Source of the DNA: Pseudomonas sp. KNUC1026
Lineage (GTDB): Bacteria; Pseudomonadota; Gammaproteobacteria; Pseudomonadales; Pseudomonadaceae
Direction: 5' to 3'
Length of the DNA stretch: 64,000 nt
Assembly: GCF_021650705.1 (NCBI RefSeq)
Contig: NZ_CP087138.1
Coordinates: 3,620,001-3,684,000, forward strand
Shown here: piece after piece, positions 18,006 to 27,835 of the stretch
Layout: every line of letters begins with the position of its first letter
How positions within the stretch are numbered: position 1 is the stretch's first letter
Notes under the pieces: generated by a model
The model's database searches: none
What the model was told of the DNA's origin: nothing
The model's input: the letters and a program-made list of their open reading frames with translations, nothing else
Made by a program: the position numbers and the translations under genes

Positions 18006-19505
18006 CGCCTCCGTCTCGATCCGGCCACGCTCGCGCTGGGAGGCCATCGACCTGGGCCTGCGCCTGGCTGGCCGCCACCGCCGGTTGCTGGTTCTGAGCT
18101 GGCTATGGCTGACCGTGCCAGCCTTTTTGCTGATCAGTACCCTGAGTTGGCGCAATCCTGCCGTTGCGGTGCTGGTGTTCTGGTGGCTGAAGCCGGCGTT
18201 CGACGTATTACCGCTGCACATCCTGGCACAAGGCCTGTTCGCGCAGCCGCCTACGGTGCGCCAAGCCCTGCGCGCCTGGCCGCGGCTGCTCGGCCGGCAC
18301 ACCCTCTCCAACCTGACCTGGCGACGCCTGAACCCCATGCGCAGCTTCGACTTGCCGGTGGCGCAGCTCGAGGGCCTGCGCAGCCATGCATATCGCGATC
18401 GCACCAACCTGCTGCATCGCCAGCAAGGGGGAGCAGCCACCTGGCTGACGTTGATCGGCGCGCATGTCGAGGCCATCTTGCTGATGGGGGCCAGCACCGT
18501 TTTGCTGCTGATGATTCCACTGAGCGAGAACAGCGACTGGGAATGGTTCGACAGCTTGCGCGGCATTGCCACCAAGGAGGAGGCATGGGTAGGCCACGTT
18601 TCCAACCTGCTGTATGTGCTGGTGGTTGCGTTCTGGGAGCCGATCTACGTTGCCTGTGGCTTCACCCTTTACCTGAACCGCCGCACCTGGCTCGAAGCCT
18701 GGGACCTCGAACTGATCCTGCGCAGCCTGCGGCAACGCCTGCTGCCGATGGTTGCCCTGGGACTGTGTTTCGCGCTGCCCTGGGTTAGCCAGGAAGCGAA
18801 AGCCGGGCAGCCGGAAGCTCCGCGGCTCACCCAGCAGCGGCTCGACAGCGCGCAGTCGCGCCAGGCGATAGACGCCGTCCTCAAGCAGCCACCGTTCAGC
18901 AACCCGCACACCGAGACCCGCTGGCACTGGCGAGGCGAGCAGGCTAAAGATAAAAAGCCCGCCCGGAGAAAACTCAACCCAGCAAGCCGGCGCCTGAACC
19001 GCCTGCCTATCTTCAACACATCGGCGAAATCATCCAGGCCCTGCTGTGGATCGCACTGATGGCCGCGCTCGGTTGGCTCGCCTGGCATTACCGGCGGCTG
19101 CTGCTTGGCCTGGGCCAGCGCATAGCGCGCAAACGCCCACAGAAGCCGGCTGGCCCTGCACAGCTGTTCGGCATGGACCTGGCACCAGAAAGCCTGCCGG
19201 ACGACCTGGCCAGCCACGCCGAGCGCCTGTGGCAACAGGATCCTCGCCAGGCGCTTGGCCTGTTGTATCGGGGCCTGCTCAGCCGGTTGCTCAACGACTA
19301 TCACGTACCTCTGCATGCAGCCGACACCGAGGGGCAGGTGTTGCGCCGCATCGAGCAGTTGCAGTTGTCAGGCCTGGACGACTTCGGCCACAAGCTTACC
19401 CGCCACTGGCAGGCCGCCGCCTATGGCCACCAGCCGCCAGGGTCCCAGGTGGGGGCAGAGCTTTGCCAAGGCTGGCGGCGGCTGTTCTCGGCAGGTGGCG
19501 CATGA
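17992..19505 (+). CDS. DUF4129-domain membrane protein (one frame break)
   Basis: A membrane protein of about 504 residues with several N-terminal spans, a long soluble segment and a C-terminal DUF4129 region containing a single span (IIQALLWIALMAALGWLAWH) and then LYRGLLSRLLNDYHVPL. The start is ATG at 17992, with AGGTGA just upstream; an in-frame GTG at 17986 is less likely. The frame breaks near 18965-18966, where restoring one G changes the out-of-frame tail into REKTQPSKPAPEPPAYLQH. DUF4129 domains accompany transglutaminase-like and MoxR-linked systems; the function is not established. Confidence 0.75.
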
Positions 19506-20691
19506 AGCTCGAATATGCACTTTCGCCTTGGCAGCGCTGGTGTGCGCCGCGCTCGGTGTGTTGCTCTGGCAGCAACTGGAACGCACCGAAGAGGTGGTCG
19601 ATAAAGGGCCATCAGCCGAAGCGCTGGCCAACCCTTACCTGGCCGCGCAGCGCTTCATGCAGGCTCAGCACCTGAATGTCTCGGTCACTACGCGGCTGTC
19701 GAAATACGAACAGTTGGCCCCAGCCGACAACAGCCTGATGATCCTCGGCAGCCGCAGGCGCATGACGCCGAGCCAGGTTGAGGGGTTGCTGAACTGGGTG
19801 CGGCAAGGCGGCAGGCTGGTCGTCGTCGCCGAAAGCCGCTGGAACAATGCAAAGGGCAGCAGTGGCGACCGGCTGCTCGACACCTTGAAAATCCGCAGCA
19901 CCTACGCGAGCGCCCCGCTCAAGCCCGAGGCAAGAACAGCGGAGAAACCCGGCACGGCCGCCAGTGTGCGGAAGCCTCGTGCGCAAGACCTCACCGAGTT
20001 GTTCATCGAGAACGAGCAGGCGCCGGCCAGGCTTGGCTTCCAGCCGAGCAATCATCTGGAAGACCCGACCGACAAAGCCATGGCCTGGGCCAACAGCAGT
20101 TATGCAACGCACCTGATGCAGCTGGACTGGGGCGATGGGGTAATCACGATTCTCAGCGACGCCGACCTGTGGACCAACGCTCACGTGGGCGAATACGACA
20201 ATGCCTGGCTGCTGTGGTACCTGAATCAGGACCGCGCGGTTACCTTGTTGCAGCGCGGCCAGAACGACTCCTGGTCAGCACTGCTGCTACGCTACTTCCC
20301 CCAGGCCCTGCTGGCTTTGCTGCTGCTGTCGCTGGCCTGGTGCGCCTTCCACGGTGTGCGCCGCGGGCCGATGGTGCCAACAGCGCCACCCAGCCGCCGC
20401 AGCCTGATGGAACACCTGCGCGCAAGCGCCAGCTTCATGCTGCGCCACCATGGCCAACAGCACCTGCTGCGCACCTTGCGCCAGGACCTGAACCACCGAG
20501 CCAGCCGTGCGCACCCCGGTTTCAACCAACTACCGGTGGCCGATCAATGGCAGGTGCTGGCCCGCCTGACCCGCCAATCCACCTCCAGCGTCGCCCAGGC
20601 CATGGCCCCGGGCGAAGCCGGCAAACGCATGCCCTTGCACCAGTTCACCCAGCAGGTGGCCCGGCTGCAAACCCTCAGGAATGCCCTATGA
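19495..20691 (+). CDS. DUF4350-domain protein
   Basis: A protein of about 398 residues: N-terminal membrane anchor (ALAALVCAALGVLLWQQL), a soluble GATase-like/DUF4350 domain (NSLMILGSRRRMTPSQVEGL, then LLNWVRQGGRLVVVAESRW, and GVITILSDADLWTNAHVGEY), and a second membrane span near residue 290 (ALLALLLLSLAWCAFHGV). The start is uncertain. The GTG at 19495 is in frame as written. An ATG at 19502 overlapping the upstream stop has the better ribosome site, but needs one added base near 19515 to join the frame. It is probably a membrane-bound, non-catalytic partner of the MoxR system. Confidence 0.75.
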   Translation: MAHEARICTFALAALVCAALGVLLWQQLERTEEVVDKGPSAEALANPYLAAQRFMQAQHLNVSVTTRLSKYEQLAPADNSLMILGSRRRMTPSQVEGLLNWVRQGGRLVVVAESRWNNAKGSSGDRLLDTLKIRSTYASAPLKPEARTAEKPGTAASVRKPRAQDLTELFIENEQAPARLGFQPSNHLEDPTDKAMAWANSSYATHLMQLDWGDGVITILSDADLWTNAHVGEYDNAWLLWYLNQDRAVTLLQRGQNDSWSALLLRYFPQALLALLLLSLAWCAFHGVRRGPMVPTAPPSRRSLMEHLRASASFMLRHHGQQHLLRTLRQDLNHRASRAHPGFNQLPVADQWQVLARLTRQSTSSVAQAMAPGEAGKRMPLHQFTQQVARLQTLRNAL

Positions 20692-21664
20692 GCGAGAACA
20701 CCCCCTGGATATCACCGCCGCCAGCGCCCTGGCCCAAGCCCTGCAACAGCAACTGCGCCAGGCCCTGATCGGCCAGGACGAGGTGATCGACGAGGTCATC
20801 ACAGCCTTGATCGCCGGCGGCCATGTGCTGCTCGAAGGCGTGCCGGGATTGGGCAAAACCCTGCTGATCCGCGCCTTGGCGCGTTGCTTCGGCGGTGAGT
20901 TCGCGCGCATTCAGTTCACCCCAGACCTGATGCCCAGCGATGTCACCGGCCATGCCGTATTCGATTTGCAGACCGAGCAATTCGAACTGCGCCGCGGGCC
21001 GGTCTTCACTCACTTGCTGCTGGCCGATGAGATCAACCGCGCACCGGCCAAGACGCAGGCTGCCTTGCTCGAAGCCATGCAGGAGCGCCAGGTTACCCTC
21101 GAAGGCCGCGCCTTGCCGTTGCCACAACCTTTCATGGTCATGGCCACGCAGAACCCGATCGAACAGGAGGGCACGTACCCGTTGCCAGAGGCCGAGCTCG
21201 ACCGTTTCATGCTCAAGGTGCACATCGGTTACCCGGCTGCCGAGCATGAGCTGGAGCTGGTGCGCCAGGTGAGCCGTTCCACCCGCGCCGACATGCTGGA
21301 AGTGCAGCCCATGCGGCAAGTGCTGGACGCCCAGCAGGTCAGCGACCTGCAACGGGCCGCGAGCACCCTGCCAGTGGATGAGCAAGTGCTCGATTACGCC
21401 GTGCGGCTGGCCCGAGCCACCCGCGAATGGCCAGGGTTGGCCGTCGGTGCGGGGCCGCGAGCCTCGATCGCGCTGGTGCGTTGCGGCCGCGCGCGTGCGG
21501 TATTGCGTGGCGGCACTTTTGTGACCCCGGACGACATCGAAGGCGGGGCCTTGGCCGTACTGCGCCACCGGATCCGGTTGGCACCAGAGCTGGACATCGA
21601 CGGGCTGAGCGCCGACCAGGTGCTGGGGCAGTTGCTGGACCAGATCCCGGCGCCACGCAACTGA
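20681..21664 (+). CDS. MoxR-family AAA+ ATPase
   Basis: A 327-residue MoxR-type AAA+ ATPase, a chaperone-like enzyme thought to activate or assemble partner complexes carrying von Willebrand A domains. Walker A is GVPGLGKT at about residues 53-60, Walker B LLLADEINRAPAKTQAALLE, and sensor 1 MATQNPIEQEGTYPLPEAEL. The frame written here opens at ATG 20681. The true start is more likely ATG 20688 (MSEN...), which overlaps the upstream stop and joins the ATPase frame if the C run at 20701-20705 has one more C (MSENTPLDITAAS). It is followed immediately by the DUF58 gene. Confidence 0.88.
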   Translation: MPYEREHPLDITAASALAQALQQQLRQALIGQDEVIDEVITALIAGGHVLLEGVPGLGKTLLIRALARCFGGEFARIQFTPDLMPSDVTGHAVFDLQTEQFELRRGPVFTHLLLADEINRAPAKTQAALLEAMQERQVTLEGRALPLPQPFMVMATQNPIEQEGTYPLPEAELDRFMLKVHIGYPAAEHELELVRQVSRSTRADMLEVQPMRQVLDAQQVSDLQRAASTLPVDEQVLDYAVRLARATREWPGLAVGAGPRASIALVRCGRARAVLRGGTFVTPDDIEGGALAVLRHRIRLAPELDIDGLSADQVLGQLLDQIPAPRN

Positions 21665-22992
21665 TGCTGCGCCCGACTCGGCTGGCCCTTTATTGGCTAG
21701 GTGCGCTGGCGCTGGTGGGCCTGGCGCAGGGGCTGCTGACGGTATTCGGCGTGCTCGGCCCAGCCTTTGCCTCCGTGAGCTGGGCGCTGGTGCTGGCGAT
21801 TCTGGTGCTGATGCTGCTCGATGCATTGCTGCTCACCCGCCGCCTGGCACCGGAGGTGAGCCGCCAGCTTCCAGGCAACCTTGCCATTGGCCGCAGTGGC
21901 GAGGTGTGGTTGCACATTCGCCAGCGCAGCCAGCGCCCTCTTACGCTTGAGGTGTTCGATCACCCACCGCCAGGTTTGGCGTTCGAGGATTTACCGCAGC
22001 AAGTCACTCTCAAGCCAGGCGAGCACGTGCGCCTGGCCTATCGCCTGCGCCCCCTGCGGCGCGGGCGTTTTCTGTTCGAGCGTTGCGAATTGGCGCTGAG
22101 CAGTGCGATAGGGTTGTGGACCCAGCGACGTTACCTGCCGGTAAGCAGCGAAGCGCGGGTGTTTCCGGATTTCGCCCGCCTGTACGGCGCTGAGCTTCGG
22201 GTCATGGACGCGTGGCTGGGGCAAATGGGCGTGCGCCAACGCCAGCGCCGCGGTGAAGGCCAGTCATTTCATCAGTTACGGGAATTTCGTGACGGCGACA
22301 GCATCCGCCAGATCGACTGGAAAGCCACGGCGCGCAAACGCGCCCCCATCGTGCGCGAGTATCAGGATGAGCGTGACCAGCAGATCGTGTTGTGGCTGGA
22401 CACCAGCCGGCGCATGCGCAGCCAGGATGGCGAGCTGTCACACTTCGATCATGCGCTCAATGCCGGCTTGCTGCTGGCCTACATCGCTCTGCGCCAGGGC
22501 GATGCAGTCGGTGTCCGAACCCTGGTTCCCAGCCCTTGCCGCGTCTCGCCAGCCAAAGGCCAGCGGCAACTGGGCACGCTGCTCGGTGCGGTTTACGACT
22601 TGGACAGCCACTTGGGCCACGCTGACTTCAGTGAGGCGGCCAATACCCTACTCGTCTGGCAGAAACGCAGGGCGTTGGTGATCCTGCTGACCAATCTGCG
22701 TGACGAAGACGATGAGGAACTGCTACTGGCGCTCAAGCGCATTGGCCGCCATCACCGCGTGCTGGTAGCCAGCCTTCGCGAGGAAGTGCTCGACCAGGCG
22801 CAGCAATCGACCGTAGCCAGTACTGCGCAGGCGCTCGAATATTGCGCGGTGGTGGATTACCTCAGCGAACGCCGCGCCTTGCATGAGCGTCTGGCCGCGC
22901 ACGGGATCCCGGTGCTGGACGTTCGCCCCGGCGAACTGGGAACCGCGCTGGTAGGCAAGTATCTGGAATGGAAGCGCGCTGGCGTGCTGTGA
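21664..22992 (+). CDS. DUF58 (vWA-like) membrane-anchored protein
   Basis: A 442-residue protein with two N-terminal membrane spans and a C-terminal DUF58/von Willebrand A-like region. The DUF58 signature is intact: FREF/RDGDSIRQIDWKATAR with the following REYQDERDQQIVLWLDTSRRM, the last part resembling a MIDAS strand (DTSRRM instead of the full DxSxS). Its ATG overlaps the moxR stop by one base (TGATG). MoxR-DUF58 pairs are a widespread two-gene unit in which the ATPase is thought to act on the DUF58 partner. It is the last gene of the operon. Confidence 0.87.
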   Translation: MLRPTRLALYWLGALALVGLAQGLLTVFGVLGPAFASVSWALVLAILVLMLLDALLLTRRLAPEVSRQLPGNLAIGRSGEVWLHIRQRSQRPLTLEVFDHPPPGLAFEDLPQQVTLKPGEHVRLAYRLRPLRRGRFLFERCELALSSAIGLWTQRRYLPVSSEARVFPDFARLYGAELRVMDAWLGQMGVRQRQRRGEGQSFHQLREFRDGDSIRQIDWKATARKRAPIVREYQDERDQQIVLWLDTSRRMRSQDGELSHFDHALNAGLLLAYIALRQGDAVGVRTLVPSPCRVSPAKGQRQLGTLLGAVYDLDSHLGHADFSEAANTLLVWQKRRALVILLTNLRDEDDEELLLALKRIGRHHRVLVASLREEVLDQAQQSTVASTAQALEYCAVVDYLSERRALHERLAAHGIPVLDVRPGELGTALVGKYLEWKRAGVL

Positions 22993-23001
22993 AGCCTCAG
23001 C

Positions 23002-23367
23002 TCAGGCAGAGGCGCTCATGGGCAGAAAACTGAAGTATTCGCGCAACGCGCCCACCAGCTGCTGATATTCGGCAGGCGCCTGAAGCAGCATGAAGCCGGA
23101 GTCATAATGGCCAGGAGTGGCATCTTCCTGGCACCACAGGCAACTGGCAGTCAGGTTGATCAATTGCAACTCACCGCCCGCCAAGGGCGCTTTCAACTGC
23201 AGCTCGAAATCCGGGCCCACCAGCAAGGGAAGTTGGCTGATCAACATCAGGCCATCTTCGGAGACGTTGCCCAGATAGCCGATCTGCTGGTCGGTATAGC
23301 GGTTGTACACCTTGAGGTAGTAAGGCAGTTGGTGCCTTTCGATGCGTCGTTCGATGTATCGAGTCAT
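23002..23367 (-). CDS. PilZ-domain protein
   Basis: A 121-residue single PilZ domain, a probable cyclic-di-GMP receptor. The binding motif is recognisable: RxxxR as RRIER at residues 7-11, and the second motif NVSEDG at about 34-39 (consensus D/N-x-S-x-x-G). Both halves are present, so ligand binding is plausible. It is convergent with the MoxR/SpoIIM operon, whose stop is 10 bases away, and has no clear operon partner. Confidence 0.85.
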   Translation of the reverse strand: MTRYIERRIERHQLPYYLKVYNRYTDQQIGYLGNVSEDGLMLISQLPLLVGPDFELQLKAPLAGGELQLINLTASCLWCQEDATPGHYDSGFMLLQAPAEYQQLVGALREYFSFLPMSASA

Positions 23368-23504
23368 GTTTTTGCTTCCCAGACCTCATGCAAAAGGTCG
23401 GACACACAGCAGCCAACCGAAGTGCGAAAAAAGTAACTACACGCGCTGAGCTTAACGGATAGCTATCAATCTGCCAGCTCCGCAACACTACGTTTCATTT
23501 AAAT

Positions 23505-23879
23505 TCACATAGGCGCTGGCTGCGGGACCGCGACGCCGGCGGGGCGCAAGTGGCCGGTTTGCTCCAGCGTGTCCAATCGAGCCTTGGCACGGAATGCGTA
23601 TTGGCTGGTGGGGTACTGGTACAGAATCCACTGGTAGGTTTGCGCGGCGTCCACGAACAGGTTCTGGCGCTCCAGGCATTGCCCGCGCAGCAATGCCGCC
23701 TCAGGCCGGATGTAAGGGCGTGAAACCGTCTTGCGGTCGACCTGGGTCAGTTCCAGCAACACCTTGTCGCAATCACCGTCGGTGTAGGCGCGGTACGCAC
23801 TGTTCAGGTGCTGATCGGCGGACCAGCGGTTGCAGCCGGCCACGCAGGCTAGCAGGGTTAGGGCAACAAGCATTCGCAT
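23505..23879 (-). CDS. putative lipoprotein, tetratricopeptide-like
   Basis: A 124-residue exported protein starting at 23879, where AGGAG lies 6 bases upstream. The first 16 residues (MRMLVALTLLACVAGC) form a lipoprotein signal with the lipobox Cys at position 16. The mature part (SAYRAYTDGDCDKVLLEL, then AALLRGQCLERQNLFVDAAQ, and YQWILYQYPTSQYAFRAKAR) has the spacing of tetratricopeptide-like helical repeats. It probably faces the periplasm. Function unknown; it is divergent from pyk. Confidence 0.75.
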   Translation of the reverse strand: MRMLVALTLLACVAGCNRWSADQHLNSAYRAYTDGDCDKVLLELTQVDRKTVSRPYIRPEAALLRGQCLERQNLFVDAAQTYQWILYQYPTSQYAFRAKARLDTLEQTGHLRPAGVAVPQPAPM

Positions 23880-24032
23880 GGCAATCTCCTGGAATACTTT
23901 GGATATCGGCCTCAGCGGCAAATTCTTCAGTCATATCTCGCGGGCAAAATCTCGGCAGTAGTGCAGTTGAACGATGACTACAGCCCCTTAGAGGAGTAGC
24001 CTTTCGCTGCGCGTCAATAAAGGAGCCAGTGC

Positions 24033-25483
24033 ATGACCGTACGCCGTACCAAAATCGTCGCCACCCTGGGCCCGGCCAGCAATTCGCCGGACGTTCTGGA
24101 ACAGCTGATCCTGGCTGGCCTCGACGTCGCTCGCCTGAACTTCTCTCACGGCACCCCGGATGAGCACAAGGCTCGCGCCCGCCTGATCCGCGACCTGGCG
24201 GCCAAGCATGGCCGATATGTGGCGCTGCTGGGCGACCTGCAAGGCCCCAAGATCCGCATCGCCAAGTTCGCCAACAAGCGCATCGAGCTGAAGGTAGGCG
24301 ATCGCTTCACCTTCTCCACCAGCCACCCACTCACCGACGGCAATCAGGAAGTGGTCGGCATCGACTACCCGGACCTGGTCAAGGATTGCGGTGTAGGCGA
24401 TGAGCTGCTGCTCGACGATGGCCGCGTGGTCATGCGCGTCGAAACCGCCACTGACGATGCGCTGCATTGCGTTGTTCTGATCGGTGGCCCGCTGTCCGAC
24501 CACAAAGGCATCAACCGCAGGGGTGGTGGCCTGACTGCGCCGGCACTCACCGAAAAAGACAAGGCCGACATCAAGCTGGCTGCAGAGATGGAAGTCGACT
24601 ACGTCGCAGTGAGTTTCCCGCGTGACGCCGCCGACATGGAATACGCCCGCCGCCTGTTGACCGAAGCCGGCGGCACCGCCTGGCTGGTGGCCAAGATCGA
24701 GCGTGCCGAGGCCGTGGCCGACGATGAAAGCCTCGATGGCCTGATCCGCGCCAGCGACGCCGTGATGGTCGCCCGGGGTGACCTGGGTGTCGAAATCGGC
24801 GACGCGGAACTGGTCGCCATTCAGAAGAAGATCATCCAGCACGCTCGCCGCAACAACAAAGCGGTGATCGTTGCCACCCAGATGATGGAGTCGATGATCC
24901 AGAACCCGATGCCGACTCGCGCCGAGGTTTCGGACGTCGCCAACGCTGTGCTCGACTACACCGACGCGGTGATGCTGTCAGCCGAGAGCGCTGCGGGTGC
25001 GTATCCGATCGAGGCCGTGCAGGCCATGGCGCGCGTGTGCCTGGGCGCTGAAAAGCACCCCACCAGCAAGAAGTCCAGCCACCGCCTGTATACCCAGTTC
25101 GAACGCTGCGACGCGAGCATCGCGCTGGCTGCGATGTACACCGCCAACCACTTCCCGGGCGTCAAGGCGATCATCGCCCTGACCGAGAGTGGCTATACCC
25201 CGTTGATCATGTCGCGCATTCGCTCGTCGGTGCCGATCTTCGCCTTTTCCCGCACCGTGAAACCCAGGCGCGCGTGGCGATGTTCCGCGGTGTATACACC
25301 ATCCCGTTCGACCCGGCGGCATTGCCTCTGGGTGAAGTGAGCCAGGCTGCCGTCGACGAACTGCTCAAGCGCGGGCTGGTCGAGCAAGGCGACTGGGTGA
25401 TCCTCACCAAGGGCGACAGCTACCATACCGTTGGTGGCACCAACGGCATGAAGCTGCTGCACGTAGGCGACCCGCTGGTCTGA
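24033..25483 (+). CDS. pykA: pyruvate kinase (one frame break)
   Basis: Pyruvate kinase makes pyruvate and ATP from phosphoenolpyruvate and ADP. The TIM-barrel domain is complete: [36 protein letters not shown], and the substrate/K+ region [13 protein letters not shown] with ATQMMESMI. The frame breaks at 25259-25260, near the C-terminal domain; adding one G gives [20 protein letters not shown] and a 483-residue protein, the length of the type II (PykA) enzyme. It has an AAGGAG site and is followed by a strong terminator. Breaking this central gene is not believable biologically, so I treat it as a sequence error. Confidence 0.92.
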
Positions 25484-25503
25484 TGCCTTGAGCTGCTGAC
25501 AGG

Positions 25504-25527
25504 AACGCCCCGTAACCGGGGCGTTTT
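25504..25527 (+). terminator. rho-independent terminator of pykA
   Basis: AACGCCCCG (25504-25512) and CGGGGCGTT (25517-25525) form a perfect 9-bp stem with a TAAC loop and end in TTTT, 21 bases after the pykA stop. Confidence 0.9.
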
Positions 25528-25568
25528 CGTTCTTGCCTGTCGGGCAGTAGCCCCACCGCCTGTCGCAC

Positions 25569-25658
25569 GTCGCCCGGCGAGCCGGCCTCCCACCGAGTCA
25601 GTGCAGGGCCCTCCCACCGACCACAACCGAGCAGTGGGAGGCTGGCTCGCCGGGCGAC
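25569..25658. repeat. REP-like inverted pair
   Basis: Two 25-bp elements in inverted orientation, 25569-25593 and 25634-25658, match with one mismatch and are separated by 40 bp. Each contains GTCGCCCGGCGAGCC and ends in TCCCAC (or its complement). The layout, two convergent GC-rich hairpin-forming units between the ends of converging genes, is that of a REP doublet (BIME). Confidence 0.75.
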
Positions 25659-25682
25659 AGGCACACTGTGATGCGAGAACCT

Positions 25683-26655
25683 CGATACCGTCGCGGGCGA
25701 TGTCCATCGCGAAGTAGGTCAGGATCTGGTCGGCACCCGCGCGCTTGATCGCCCCCAGGCTCTCCCGCATCACTCGCGCCTCGTCCACCGCGCCGGCCAA
25801 TGCGCCGAACTTGATCATCGCGTACTCGCCACTGACCTGATAAGCCGCAAGCGGCAGGCGCGATGCCTCGCGGATATCGCGGATAACGTCCAGGTAAGCC
25901 CCGGCCGGCTTGACCATCAACACATCGGCACCCTCAGCTTCGTCCAGCAACGATTCACGCACAGCCTCACGGCGGTTCATCGGGTTCATCTGATATGCCT
26001 TGCGATCCCCCTTCAGCGCGGTGCCACCGGCCTCGCGGAATGGGCCGTACAGCGCCGAGGCGAACTTGGTCGAATAGGCCATGATCGAGGTGTTATGGAA
26101 CCCTGCGCCATCCAGTGCGCTGCGGATGGCTTGCACCTGGCCGTCCATGGCCGCTGAAGGCGAGATGAAGTCAGCGCCGGCACGCGCAGCCGCGACTGCT
26201 TGCTTGCCCAGGTTCACCAAGGTGGCGTCGTTGTCGACCTCGCAGTCATGCAGCACACCGCAGTGGCCATGTGAGGTGTATTCACAGAAACAGGTGTCGG
26301 ACATCACGATCATTTCCGGCACCGCTTCGCGGGTGGTGCGCACGAGCCGCGACACCAGGCCGTTTTCAGCCCAGGTATCGCTGCCGGTGGCGTCGAGGTG
26401 GTGCGACACGCCAAACAGCATGACCGAACGGATGCCTGCCCGCGCATAGCGCTCGATCTCGCTGGCGAGTTTTCTCTCGGGGATGCGGTTCACACCGGGC
26501 ATGCTGGTAATAGGTACGAAGTCGTCGATCTCTTCTTCGACGAAGATCGGCAATACCAGATCCTCGAGGCGAAATTCCGTTTCCTGGTAGACCGAACGCA
26601 GGGCTTCGGAGCGCCGCAGGCGGCGGGGGCGGCTGACGGGAAACTGGCTGCTCAT
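25683..26655 (-). CDS. hemB: delta-aminolevulinic acid dehydratase, zinc type (stop codon lost)
   Basis: HemB condenses two 5-aminolevulinate molecules to porphobilinogen in tetrapyrrole synthesis. The active-site lysines are in [15 protein letters not shown] and [12 protein letters not shown]. The metal-binding stretch [14 protein letters not shown] has the three cysteines of the zinc-dependent class, unlike the Mg-type HemB usual in Pseudomonas, so this is probably the second, zinc-type paralogue. Start is [13 protein letters not shown] at 26655. The family ends at ...[10 protein letters not shown]; here that is followed by GAG instead of a stop, and the frame runs on through the REP pair to 25420. 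Adding one base at 25683-25684 gives ATC-TGA, restoring the expected end. Confidence 0.88.
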
Positions 26656-26674
26656 GGTAATGCTCTTGAACCTC

Positions 26675-27835
26675 TCAACTGACTCGCTCATAGCCTCCGA
26701 GTACGCCCTTTCTGGACAGCACCCATTGCCAGAGCTGGATATCGCGGGCACGAAACGCGCCCGCGCACGACAACAGATAGTAACGCCACATGCGGAAGAA
26801 ACGCTCGCCCATCGCCTCGGAAAACTGTGGCCAGGTTTTTTCGAAGTTGGCACACCAGGCCATCAGCGTCTTGTCGTAGTCCGCGCCGAAGTTATGCATG
26901 TCCTCGGCCACGAACAAACCATCGATCGCATCGCCGATCTGCCCTACCGACGGCAAGTCGCCGTTGGGGAAGATGTACTTGTCTATCCAGGGATCAGGCG
27001 TGCTGTGGCGGCGGTTCTTGCCAATCGTGTGCAGGAGGAACAGCCCGTCTTCCTTCAGGCAGCGGTGGGCCGCCTCCATGTAGACGCGGTGATTCTTGCG
27101 CCCCACGTGTTCGAACATGCCAACGCTCACTACATGATCGAACTGCTCATCGACATCGCGGTAATCCTGCAGGCGAAAATCCAGCGGCAGGCCTGGGTAG
27201 CGGGCCTTGGCCCACTCGCACTGTTCGCGGGAGATGGTCACGCCTACGCACTCAACGCCATAGTGTTGCGCGGCATACGACATGAAACTGCCCCAGCCGC
27301 AGCCGATGTCCAGCACCCGCTGCCCGGGCTTCAGGTCGAGCTTGCGGCAGATCAGGTCCAATTTTGCTTCCTGGGCCTCTTCAAGGTTATGTGCATGCTT
27401 CCAATACCCGCAGGTGTAGGTCATGCGTGCATCGAGCATCTGCTCATAGAAATCGTTGCCGATGTCGTAATGCTGCTCCCCGACTTTCAAAGAGCGCGCC
27501 CTGGTTTGCAGGTTCACGAACTTCGCCTTCACCGCATGAAAGAGCAAGGCTGCCGGGTTGATCAGGTCGGCGATGCCCGAGCGCAACAGCTTGGCGAAGA
27601 ACTCATCCAGCTGTCGCGCGTCCCATTCACCGTTCACGTAGGCCTCGCCCAGGCCAAGGTTGCCCTCGGCCAGGACTTTTTCCGGTACGTGCACGTCATT
27701 GAGCGTCATGTCCCAGGGCGCTCGCCCCTCCATACCGATGCCCGCCTTGCTCAACAGTTCGCAGGCGAACTTGAATGAGCGAGTGGTGCGGGAACTGCTC
27801 GAGGACGCGGATGAACCAGAAAACTTGGTCGGCAT
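26675..27835 (-). CDS. cfa: cyclopropane-fatty-acyl-phospholipid synthase
   Basis: Cfa transfers a methylene group from S-adenosylmethionine to unsaturated acyl chains of membrane phospholipids, mostly in stationary phase or under stress. It has 386 residues: an N-terminal lipid-binding part and a C-terminal methyltransferase with the SAM motif [11 protein letters not shown], followed by the characteristic [15 protein letters not shown] and [12 protein letters not shown]. The start at 27835 has AGGAGA upstream. A serine-rich tract ([11 protein letters not shown]) opens the protein. hemB begins 19 bases downstream, so the two may share a transcript. No clear stationary-phase promoter can be picked out by eye. 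Confidence 0.92.
   Translation of the reverse strand: MPTKFSGSSASSSSSRTTRSFKFACELLSKAGIGMEGRAPWDMTLNDVHVPEKVLAEGNLGLGEAYVNGEWDARQLDEFFAKLLRSGIADLINPAALLFHAVKAKFVNLQTRARSLKVGEQHYDIGNDFYEQMLDARMTYTCGYWKHAHNLEEAQEAKLDLICRKLDLKPGQRVLDIGCGWGSFMSYAAQHYGVECVGVTISREQCEWAKARYPGLPLDFRLQDYRDVDEQFDHVVSVGMFEHVGRKNHRVYMEAAHRCLKEDGLFLLHTIGKNRRHSTPDPWIDKYIFPNGDLPSVGQIGDAIDGLFVAEDMHNFGADYDKTLMAWCANFEKTWPQFSEAMGERFFRMWRYYLLSCAGAFRARDIQLWQWVLSRKGVLGGYERVS

Noticed and set aside
17193..18605. 470-codon minus-strand frame opposite SpoIIM and DUF4129
   Set aside because: Antisense shadow; the plus-strand genes have family motifs and coupled starts.
23988..24842. Long open frame antisense to pykA
   Set aside because: Codon-position GC bias of the real gene produces it; no family likeness and no ribosome site.
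25420..25682. C-terminal extension of HemB through the REP pair
   Set aside because: It follows the normal family end and reads antisense to pykA; a lost stop codon is the simpler reading.
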